Below, one piece after another: positions 5,484 through 10,956 of a stretch of DNA of 11,309 bases. Source of the stretch: Bacillota bacterium (GTDB lineage Bacteria; Bacillota; Clostridia; Oscillospirales; Oscillospiraceae); contig JAEWML010000257.1 in NCBI GenBank assembly GCA_023393155.1, positions 1 through 11,309 of the forward strand. The letters run 5' to 3'. The translations under genes were made by a program, and so were the position numbers. The notes under the pieces are model-generated. The model saw nothing but the letters and a program-made list of their open reading frames with translations, searched no databases and was not told the DNA's origin. The first letter of the stretch is position 1. Each line of letters starts with the position of its first letter.

Positions 5484-6854
5484 TTATTTCGCAAGCTCAT
5501 ACATCGCCCGCGCGATGATCTGCGCGTTTTGCATCAGCCGGTCCACCTCCATAAATTCATCCGGCTTGTGCTCTCTCACCTCGTCTCCCGGGAAAACGGG
5601 GCCGAAGGCCACCACGTTGGGCATGGCCTTGGCATAGGTCCCCCCGCCGATGCTCTTGGGCGGGTTGTTCAGGCCCGTCTCTTCCTGGTAGACCCGCATG
5701 AGGGTGGTCACCAGCTCGCTCTCCGGCGGGACATACAGGCTCTCCTTATGGGTCTGCTCCTCCACCTGAAAGCCTGCCGCTTTTAGCTCGGCCTGAAATT
5801 TTGGGCCACAGTCTCCAAGAGACTTTGTCACGGGGTAACGGTAGTTCACCCGGCAGGTCAGGCCGTTCTCGTCCCCTGCCATTACCCCCAGATTGAACGT
5901 CAGCGCACCGGACATCTCATCCTCCAGCGCAAGTCCCAGAGATTTTCCGTCGGTTTCCATGCCGATTTTCTCCGCCAGAAAGCGGACTGCCCCGGCAAGC
6001 TCTCCCTCCAGCGGCAAACCGTTCAGGGCCAGCAGCAGACGACCGATGGCGTTTTCTCCCTGTTCCGGGGTGCTGCCGTGGGCACTCACGCCCCGGGCTT
6101 CCATCCGCACGCCGCCGGGAACAGGGACGCATTCCACCTTCTCCGGCAGCCGGCTGACAATTTGCTTCGCCAGCTCGTCGGAGCATTCCAGCTCCGCAAA
6201 GGCGGAGGCGGGAACCACGTTGGGCGCGTCGCCGCCCGCAATTTTGATAAGCCGCACCGGGCCGGACTGGCGCAGTCCGCGCCGGAAGGTCACATTCACG
6301 ATGCCTTTTTCCCCGTTGATGACCGGGTATTCCCCGTCCGGCGTGAAGCCCATCACAGGCTTTTCGCCCCCGTGGGCCAGATAGTATTTCATGTCGGCGG
6401 AGCCGGTTTCCTCATTGGTGCCCATCAAAAGCCTTACCCGCCGACGCAGGGGCAGCCCCGATTCCTTCAGCGCGCCCAGCGCATAGAGGGCCGCCACGGT
6501 GGGACCCTTGTCGTCCATGGACCCCCGCCCGAAGACCTTTCCGTCCCGGACCTCGCCGGAAAACGGATCGCCGTGCCAGCCCTCTCCGGCGGGAACCACG
6601 TCCAGATGGCCCAGAACGGCCACCATTTCCTCCGCCTCGCCCAACTCGCACCAGCCCACCTGATTGTCCATGCTGCCCACCCGAAGTCCCAGATTCTTTC
6701 CGGTCTCCAGCATAAACTCCAGCGACCTTTGAATGTTTGCGCCATAGGGATAGCCGCTTTCATCCTCCTCCCGCACGCTGGGGATGCGGATGCTCTCCCC
6801 AAGCGTTTTCAGCAGCGGCTCTCTCCGCCGCTCCACAAGCTCCTTCAGTTCCAT
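5484..6854 (-). CDS. pepV: PepV-type dipeptidase (M20 family)
   Basis: A 456-residue zinc metallopeptidase of the M20A/PepV group. It removes the N-terminal residue from dipeptides and some tripeptides in the cytosol. Visible catalytic features: His83 and Asp85 (GHLDVVP), the bridging Asp115 (GSMDDKG), the catalytic base/ligand pair Glu148-Glu149 (GTNEETG), Asp173 (TPDGEYP) and His429 (REHKPDE). The lid domain carries His259 (VSAHGSTPEQG), the expected transition-state residue. Length is close to Lactobacillus PepV (about 470). I choose the ATG at 6854 because AAAGGAG lies six bases upstream; an in-frame start at 6929 would run through a terminator. It is the first gene of the leftward block. 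No clear promoter is seen between the terminator at 6919-6973 and this start, only weak TTGGAT/CATATG. A GCCCGC inverted repeat (6879-6903) lies in the leader. Confidence 0.92.
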   Translation of the reverse strand: MELKELVERRREPLLKTLGESIRIPSVREEDESGYPYGANIQRSLEFMLETGKNLGLRVGSMDNQVGWCELGEAEEMVAVLGHLDVVPAGEGWHGDPFSGEVRDGKVFGRGSMDDKGPTVAALYALGALKESGLPLRRRVRLLMGTNEETGSADMKYYLAHGGEKPVMGFTPDGEYPVINGEKGIVNVTFRRGLRQSGPVRLIKIAGGDAPNVVPASAFAELECSDELAKQIVSRLPEKVECVPVPGGVRMEARGVSAHGSTPEQGENAIGRLLLALNGLPLEGELAGAVRFLAEKIGMETDGKSLGLALEDEMSGALTFNLGVMAGDENGLTCRVNYRYPVTKSLGDCGPKFQAELKAAGFQVEEQTHKESLYVPPESELVTTLMRVYQEETGLNNPPKSIGGGTYAKAMPNVVAFGPVFPGDEVREHKPDEFMEVDRLMQNAQIIARAMYELAK

Positions 6855-6918
6855 TTCGCGCTCCTTTCGGTTTCTTTCGCCCGCGCCCAATGCATATGCG
6901 GGCCTTTTGCTCTTGATC

Positions 6919-6973
6919 CAAAAAAACACAAAAACCCAGCGAGGACCAGAGAAATTCTCTGATCTTCACTGGG
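6919..6973 (-). terminator. Strong intrinsic terminator of the DUF3870 gene
   Basis: On the minus strand an inverted repeat of about 18 pairs (6935-6973; outer arms CCCAG and CTGGG, inner AGAGAA and TTCTCT, one mismatch) is followed by TTTTTGTGTTTTTTT. This is a textbook Rho-independent terminator. It lies 80 bases after the DUF3870 stop and about 80 bases before the PepV start, so the two genes are separate units unless it is regulated. Confidence 0.88.
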
Positions 6974-7021
6974 TTTCCCCTTGCTGATTGATATATTGGA
7001 AGATATATCACACAAGGGAAA
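6974..7021. other. Nested dyad abutting the terminator
   Basis: An outer stem (TTTCCCCTTG at 6974-6983 with CAAGGGAAA at 7013-7021, one bulge) encloses a perfect palindrome TGATATAT (6989-6996), 6-base spacer, ATATATCA (7003-7010). It starts at the base next to the terminator stem. It can be an RNA stem-loop in the DUF3870 3' region or a 22-bp DNA operator for a dimeric regulator acting before the PepV block. Confidence 0.6.
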
Positions 7022-7052
7022 GCAGTTTATGAACTTATTCGCCCCGGGCGGT

Positions 7053-7391
7053 TTACCCTCCGGTGGATTCGCTCTTTCCCACCGCGGCCCGATACCGTTT
7101 TTCCGCATCCTTCATGGCGGCGAGCACCGCCTTGGCGGAGGAGCCGTGGTATCGGCGGGACACCTCGTTTTCCAGTTGGTCATATTCCCGCAGCAGGGAC
7201 CGTCCCACAAAAACGCGCCGCAGAAATGTCTCCGTCAGCTCCAGAGAGTGGGTACAGCTAAAATCTACAATTTTTCCGCTTTCAGCTTCCATCTCTAAAG
7301 CCATGTAAAAAGAGCCGAACATTTTTGTGATGGCATTGTCACTGTTGGTCCGTGATTCACCGATGATATACAGCGTCTCCATGTCTTCCAT
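7053..7391 (-). CDS. DUF3870 domain-containing protein
   Basis: A 112-residue soluble protein that I recognise as DUF3870 from its pattern: TLYIIGESRTNSDNAIT near residues 6-22, then VDFSCTHSLELTETFLRR near 42-59 followed by VFVG. The conserved Cys46 is kept. The function of the family is not established. The C-terminal third (68-104) is helical and charged. It is a single-gene unit with a perfect-consensus promoter 35 bases upstream and a strong terminator downstream. The start is less certain than for its neighbours. ATG 7391 has no good ribosome binding site (GGCGGGATG lies about 12 bases upstream), and a second ATG at 7382 would shorten it by three residues. The leader has a 12-base sequence (7389-7400) repeated in the crp-like promoter region. 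Confidence 0.75.
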   Translation of the reverse strand: MEDMETLYIIGESRTNSDNAITKMFGSFYMALEMEAESGKIVDFSCTHSLELTETFLRRVFVGRSLLREYDQLENEVSRRYHGSSAKAVLAAMKDAEKRYRAAVGKSESTGG

Positions 7392-7425
7392 TTATCACAT
7401 CATCCCGCCAAAGAACTTTGTAGCA

Positions 7426-7453
7426 ATTATATCATTTCAAAAGCCCATGTCAA
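7426..7453 (-). promoter_or_regulatory. Perfect-consensus promoter for the DUF3870 gene
   Basis: On the minus strand TTGACA (7448-7453) and TATAAT (7426-7431) are both exact consensus with a 16-base spacer, and a TG one base before the -10 makes it extended. Start of transcription is near 7419, leaving a leader of about 28 bases. Such a complete match predicts high basal transcription. Confidence 0.9.
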
Positions 7454-7476
7454 TATTTTACGGACAGTTTATACAA

Positions 7477-7506
7477 AACTATCTGTTTTCACAAAATTGG
7501 ATAGTT
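7477..7506. repeat. Inverted repeat upstream of the DUF3870 promoter
   Basis: AACTATC and GATAGTT frame a stem that continues inward with TTTT/AAAA. The stem has about 12-13 pairs including two G-T pairs, one bulged T and a 3-base loop. It lies 24 bases upstream of the -35 in AT-rich sequence without a gene. It may be an operator or a short hairpin. The rest of 7392-7662 holds the promoter and the nfnB terminator; no further gene is seen. Confidence 0.55.
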
Positions 7507-7609
7507 AAATTTTGCAATATTGGCAGGCATGTTATGAAAATTTTCCAATCCCTTTTATGTCTGCGCAAAGCCTTTTTATATCTTTCTTCGGCTGGCGGAA
7601 AGCGGATAT

Positions 7610-7645
7610 AAAACGCCCGCAGGGAAATTTCCCCGCGGGCGTTTT
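7610..7645 (-). terminator. Intrinsic terminator of nfnAB
   Basis: AAAACGCCCGC and its complement pair around GGGAAATTTCCC, with one A-C mismatch. On the minus strand the stem ends in TTTTATATCC. It lies 18 bases after the nfnB stop. A second inverted repeat (TTTTATATC at 7574-7582 and GATATAAAA at 7605-7613) overlaps its outer edge. Confidence 0.85.
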
Positions 7646-7662
7646 CACGCCGAAGCGCCGTA

Positions 7663-9048
7663 TTATGCCTTGCTTAGCTGCTCGTCGATGGCCTTGGCGG
7701 CGGTTTTGCCCGCACCCATGGCCAGAATCACCGTGGCCGCGCCGGTGACGGCGTCGCCTCCGGCGTAAACGCCCGAGCGGGAGGTAAGGCCGTCCTCGTT
7801 CACCACGATGCAGCCCTTTCGGTTGACCTCCAGCCCCTCGGTGGTGCTCTTAATCAGGGGGTTGGGGCTGGTGCCCAGCGCCATGATGACGCAGTCCACC
7901 TCCATGTCAAACTCGCTGCCGGGAACCTCCACGGGGCTGCGGCGGCCGGAAGCGTCCGGCTCGCCCAACTCCATCTTGATGCAGCGGATGGCGCGGACGT
8001 TGTCGTCCTCGTCCGCCAAAATCTCAACGGGGTTGTTGAGGGTGTTGAAGATGACGCCCTCTTCCTCGGCATGCTCCACCTCCTCGTGACGGGCGGGAAG
8101 CTCCTCCATGCCACGGCGGTAAACGATATGAACCTCGGCCCCCAGCCGCTTGGAGCAGCGGGCCGCATCCATGGCAACGTTGCCGCCGCCAACCACCGCC
8201 ACCTTTTTGGGGTGAATGATGGGCGTGTCGGAGTCGGGCAGATAGGCCTTCATTAGGTTGATGCGGGTCAAAAACTCGTTGGCGGAGAACACGCCCTTAT
8301 AGTTGATGCCCGGAATGCTCATAAACATGGGCAGGCCCGCGCCGGAGCCGATGAACACGGCCTCGAAGCCCTCCTCCTCCATCAGCTCATCGATGGAGAT
8401 GGTGCGGCCCACCACGGTGTCTGTGGCAACGGTGACGCCCAGCGCCTTCAGCCCGTCCACTTCCTTCTGGACAATGGCCTTGGGCAGACGGAACTCGGGA
8501 ATGCCGTATACCAGAACGCCGCCCGCCAGATGCAGCGCCTCAAACACGGTGACGTCATAGCCCTTCTTGGCAAGATCGCCCGCACAGGTGAGGCCCGCGG
8601 GGCCGGAGCCGATCACGGCCACCTTGTGCCCGTTGGACGCAGGCTTGGGGGGCGCGTCACAGGCGTTGTTGTTGTGCCAGTCGGCAACAAAGCGCTCCAG
8701 TCGGCCGATGCCCACCGGCTCGCCCTTAATGCCGCGGACGCAGTATTTCTCGCATTGGCTCTCCTGCGGGCAGACCCGGCCGCACACGGCGGGCAGGGAG
8801 CTGGTCTGGGCAATGATCTGATACGCCTCCTCAAAGTTGCCCTTGGCAACCTCGGCGATAAACTCGGGAATATGTATCATTACAGGGCAACCGGCCACAC
8901 AAGGCTTGTTCTTGCAGTTAAGGCAGCGCAGCGCTTCGTCCAGCGCCATCTCCTCGGTATATCCCAGCGTGACCTCTTCATAGTTCTTGTTGCGGACATT
9001 GGGGTCCTGCGCGGGCATGGGGTTTTTCTTCAACGACATATTAGGCAT
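7663..9048 (-). CDS. nfnB: NfnB: large subunit of NADH-dependent ferredoxin:NADP+ oxidoreductase
   Basis: This 461-residue flavoprotein resembles the small subunit of glutamate synthase, but its partner identifies it as NfnB (NfnL). The N-terminal domain has two cysteine groups for [4Fe-4S] clusters: Cys42, 45, 50, 54 (CLNCKNKPCVAGC) and Cys89, 93, 99, 103. An FAD-binding fold follows (IGSGPAG, 146-152), then an NADPH-binding fold (VGGGNVAMDAA, 286-296) and the closing FAD motif GVYAGGDAVTG (426-436). With NfnA it couples NADPH oxidation to reduction of NAD+ and ferredoxin by flavin bifurcation, reversibly. The start at ATG 9048 is chosen because AAGGAGG lies nine bases upstream and the ATG follows the nfnA stop by one base. 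Longer in-frame starts at 9090 and 9111 lie inside nfnA. Length is normal for the family. Confidence 0.92.
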   Translation of the reverse strand: MPNMSLKKNPMPAQDPNVRNKNYEEVTLGYTEEMALDEALRCLNCKNKPCVAGCPVMIHIPEFIAEVAKGNFEEAYQIIAQTSSLPAVCGRVCPQESQCEKYCVRGIKGEPVGIGRLERFVADWHNNNACDAPPKPASNGHKVAVIGSGPAGLTCAGDLAKKGYDVTVFEALHLAGGVLVYGIPEFRLPKAIVQKEVDGLKALGVTVATDTVVGRTISIDELMEEEGFEAVFIGSGAGLPMFMSIPGINYKGVFSANEFLTRINLMKAYLPDSDTPIIHPKKVAVVGGGNVAMDAARCSKRLGAEVHIVYRRGMEELPARHEEVEHAEEEGVIFNTLNNPVEILADEDDNVRAIRCIKMELGEPDASGRRSPVEVPGSEFDMEVDCVIMALGTSPNPLIKSTTEGLEVNRKGCIVVNEDGLTSRSGVYAGGDAVTGAATVILAMGAGKTAAKAIDEQLSKA

Positions 9049-9049
9049 A

Positions 9050-9892
9050 TCACTCGGCCTCCTTGCTGAACAGATTGCAGGTTTCCTCATGCTTGTGCTT
9101 CTCAAAGTCACTGTACATCCGGCTCCGCTTCACCGCCAGATCCCAGTCAACCTTATGCCCGTCGAAATCGGGGCCGTCCACGCAGGCAAACTTCGTCTCG
9201 CCGCCAACGCTCAGGCGGCAGCCGCCGCACATGCCCGTCCCGTCGATCATGATGGGACTCATAGACACGGTGGTGGGGATACCGTAAGGTTCGGTGGTCT
9301 TGGAGACGAATTTCATCATAATCATAGGGCCGATGGCAAAAATCTCGTCGTACTGGTTCCCGGCTTCGATCAGCTCTTTCAGCGCGTCGGTGACCAAACC
9401 CTTCCGTCCGTAGGACCCGTCATCGGTGCAGATTTCCAGGACGGAGGAGGCGGCCTTGAACTTGTCCTCCAGAATCACCAGATCCGCGTTTTTAAAGCCG
9501 ATGACCGCGTGGACCTCCGCCCCGTCGTCGTGGAACTTTTTCAGCACGGGATACGCGATGGCGCAGCCCACGCCGCCGCCCACCACGCAGACCTTCTTCT
9601 TTCCCTCCGTCTCGGTGGCCTTGCCCAGAGGGCCGACAAAGTCCTGCAAACAGTCGCCCTCGTTCAGACGGTTCAGCTTCTCCGTCGTGGCACCCACGAT
9701 TTGGACAATGATGCTGACAGTGCCCTTCTCGCGGTCGTAGTCATGGATCGTCAGGGGGACGCGCTCGCCGTTCTCATCCACCCGAAGGATGATGAACTGG
9801 CCGGGCTGGGCCTTCTTTGCGATCATGGGGGCTTCAACCTCAAACAGCACAACAGTGGGCTTGAGCGCCTCTTTTCTCACGATTCGAAACAT
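9050..9892 (-). CDS. nfnA: NfnA: small subunit of NADH-dependent ferredoxin:NADP+ oxidoreductase
   Basis: A 280-residue protein of the PyrK/sulfide dehydrogenase-like FAD/NAD-binding group. An FAD-binding beta barrel (about 1-95; RVPLT at 44-48) precedes an NAD-binding fold (VVGGGVGCAIAYP, 103-115). The C-terminal [2Fe-2S] site has DGTGMCGGC (Asp217, Cys222, Cys225) and Cys237. One Asp plus three Cys is the special ligation known for NfnA, and PyrK has four Cys, so this supports the Nfn call. NfnA binds NAD(H) and carries the non-bifurcating FAD. The start at ATG 9892 is supported by AGGAAAGAAGGA upstream; an in-frame start at 9973 would overlap the promoter. It is translationally coupled to nfnB. 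The neighbouring crp-like gene is a candidate regulator. Confidence 0.92.
   Translation of the reverse strand: MFRIVRKEALKPTVVLFEVEAPMIAKKAQPGQFIILRVDENGERVPLTIHDYDREKGTVSIIVQIVGATTEKLNRLNEGDCLQDFVGPLGKATETEGKKKVCVVGGGVGCAIAYPVLKKFHDDGAEVHAVIGFKNADLVILEDKFKAASSVLEICTDDGSYGRKGLVTDALKELIEAGNQYDEIFAIGPMIMMKFVSKTTEPYGIPTTVSMSPIMIDGTGMCGGCRLSVGGETKFACVDGPDFDGHKVDWDLAVKRSRMYSDFEKHKHEETCNLFSKEAE
9058..9064 (-). promoter_or_regulatory. Ribosome binding site inside nfnA that sets the nfnB start
   Basis: AAGGAGG lies in the last codons of nfnA, nine bases before ATG 9048. The nfnA TGA and the nfnB ATG are one base apart (TGATATG), a normal arrangement for coupled translation of two subunits made in equal amounts. 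Confidence 0.85.
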
Positions 9893-9944
9893 AGTTTTCC
9901 TTCTTTCCTCATATTGCTGCTCGCCTGGATTACACACTGCTTTT

Positions 9945-9973
9945 ATGTTAGCACAAGGGCTACAGTGCGTCAA
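9945..9973 (-). promoter_or_regulatory. nfnAB promoter
   Basis: On the minus strand TTGACG (9968-9973, five of six) and TAACAT (9945-9950, four of six) are 17 bases apart, with a TG one base before the -10 (TTGTGCTAACAT). The leader is about 45 bases. A CACTG/CAGTG inverted repeat (9935-9939 and 9963-9967) brackets the -10 and could be a regulator site. Confidence 0.75.
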
Positions 9974-10037
9974 ATCAATTCCCCGACTTTTTCATCAAAT
10001 TATTAACTAAATTTTTGTGCCATTTGTAGATATCAGA

Positions 10038-10101
10038 CGGGCATGCGCTTTTCCGCGGTCTTTCGACCGCCCAAGCCCCTTGCTCCGCCGCTTCATGCCC
10101 G
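10038..10101 (-). other. Structured RNA region after the crp-like gene
   Basis: CGGGCATG (10038-10045) and CATGCCCG (10094-10101) form an 8-bp closing stem. Inside are a 6-bp stem GCGGTC/GACCGC (10055-10070; GAAA loop on the minus strand) and a small CAAG/CTTG stem, giving a branched fold. It begins four bases after the crp-like stop codon. No T-run follows, so it is not a classic terminator. It may be a 3' end structure or, if made separately, a small RNA. Confidence 0.5.
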
Positions 10102-10105
10102 CTTC

Positions 10106-10765
10106 TCAGCACAGCAGGGTGATCTCCCGTCCCTCCGCCCGGATAAGCTTCTCCTGCCTGAGATGCTTCAGCTCCCGCATCATGGCGCTGCGGTCCGTGG
10201 CAATATAATCCGCCAGCATGCTCAGGGAAAAGGGCAGGGTGAAGGTGTCGCTCCCCTCCCGCTCGGCCTGCTGGCGGAAGTAGCACAGGAGCTTATCCCG
10301 GATGGAGCGGCGGGAGAGCACGTCCACCCGCCCCGCCAGCGTCTGGGCCTTTTCGGTAATCAGTCTCAGCATGTTTCGCACCAGCAGGCTGTGGTGCTCG
10401 CAGGCTTTCTCGCACCGCTTTAATATGTGGGGAAAGTCAATGTACAGCACGTCGCAGGCCGTCCGGCACACCACCTCCAGACTGTCGCTCACATCCCCAG
10501 AAAAGGCAAGACTGCGGCCAAACACATTTCCGGCGGTGAGATTTTCCAAAACCGTTGAAACTCCGTCCTCGTCAATGCGGATGAGGGACGCCTCCCCCCG
10601 CTCCAAAATCCCCACCTGCTCCCCGGCGCGGCTGAAATCGTAGGCCACCTCCTCCGGGCGATAGCTCTTTTGCGCCGCCTGAAAGCAGCTAAGCATGGCA
10701 AGATAGCTCTCGTAGCTGATACCCTCAAAAATCGGACTCCCCTCCAGTTCCTCTCTTGACAGCAT
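10106..10765 (-). CDS. Crp/Fnr family transcriptional regulator
   Basis: A 219-residue regulator with an N-terminal cyclic-nucleotide-type beta roll (about 15-110), a dimerisation helix (about 125-150) and a C-terminal winged helix-turn-helix (about 155-215; SLSMLADYIATDRSAMMREL, recognition helix near 191-202). The cAMP-contact GEL...RSA signature of E. coli Crp is absent (FGRSLAFSG at 82-90), and so are the N-terminal Fe-S cysteines of Fnr. Two Cys-x3-Cys pairs (Cys100/104 and Cys118/122, the latter followed by His-His) match the clostridial subgroup as I know it, so a redox or metal signal is possible. ATG 10765 has AAAGGAGG seven bases upstream; the longer in-frame start at 10855 lies upstream of the promoter. 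It lies next to nfnAB and diverges from the CBS-domain gene, and its targets may include both. Confidence 0.9.
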   Translation of the reverse strand: MLSREELEGSPIFEGISYESYLAMLSCFQAAQKSYRPEEVAYDFSRAGEQVGILERGEASLIRIDEDGVSTVLENLTAGNVFGRSLAFSGDVSDSLEVVCRTACDVLYIDFPHILKRCEKACEHHSLLVRNMLRLITEKAQTLAGRVDVLSRRSIRDKLLCYFRQQAEREGSDTFTLPFSLSMLADYIATDRSAMMRELKHLRQEKLIRAEGREITLLC

Positions 10766-10793
10766 GAGAGTGCCTCCTTTTTTATTTTTGTTG

Positions 10794-10814
10794 CATTTAT
10801 CACATTTTATCACA
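10794..10814. repeat. Tandem TTTATCACA repeat over the crp-like promoter
   Basis: TTATCACA occurs twice, ten bases apart (10797-10804 and 10807-10814), one helical turn. On the minus strand this is TGTGATAA twice. TGTGA is the classic Crp-family half-site, and the pair covers the -10 box, which suggests autoregulation. The left copy is part of a 12-base sequence also present at 7389-7400. Confidence 0.55.
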
Positions 10815-10832
10815 GCTTTTGGCCCTTGTAAA
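10804..10832 (-). promoter_or_regulatory. Promoter of the crp-like gene
   Basis: On the minus strand TTTACA (10827-10832) and TAAAAT (10804-10809) are 17 bases apart, each five of six to consensus, with an extended TG before the -10. The leader of about 30 bases carries AAAAAAGGAGG. Confidence 0.8.
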
Positions 10833-10942
10833 GTTTCTTTTCCCGGGCAATGCAATTTAAAAATTTGTTCATCATTCCCAGGTAAAAATCGGTTATAGTA
10901 AACTTACAGATTCCGGCACACCGTTGCCAGAATAAAAAATGA

Positions 10943-10949
10943 AGAGAGG
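10943..10949 (+). promoter_or_regulatory. Ribosome binding site that favours the GTG start at 10957
   Basis: AGAGAGG ends seven bases before GTG 10957, which is good spacing, but only one base before ATG 10951, and it lies after ATG 10939. The GTG also gives the N-terminus MNIAYFLTPK, which I recall as usual for this clostridial CBS group. A -10-like TATAGT is at 10894-10899 with no clear -35. Confidence 0.7.
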
Positions 10950-10956
10950 TATGCGT

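Noticed and set aside
4335..5786. A 483-residue plus-strand frame opposite the epimerase and PepV genes
   Set aside because: It is longer than the epimerase but His/Arg/Gln-rich with no recognisable motif, while the minus-strand genes show full catalytic sets. It is an antisense shadow from GC-biased third positions.
6855..6929. N-terminal extension of PepV to 6929
   Set aside because: It has no ribosome binding site, includes the terminator T-tract region, and adds residues unlike the family N-terminus; ATG 6854 has AAAGGAG at good spacing.
6919..7021. T-box or metabolite riboswitch for the PepV block
   Set aside because: I see no T-box sequence, no anti-terminator that could pair with the terminator arm, and no promoter clearly placed upstream. 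The simpler reading is the DUF3870 terminator.
7663..9048. Glutamate synthase small subunit (GltD) for the large flavoprotein
   Set aside because: There is no glutamate synthase large subunit nearby, and the coupled upstream gene has the Asp plus three Cys [2Fe-2S] site of NfnA, so NfnB fits better.
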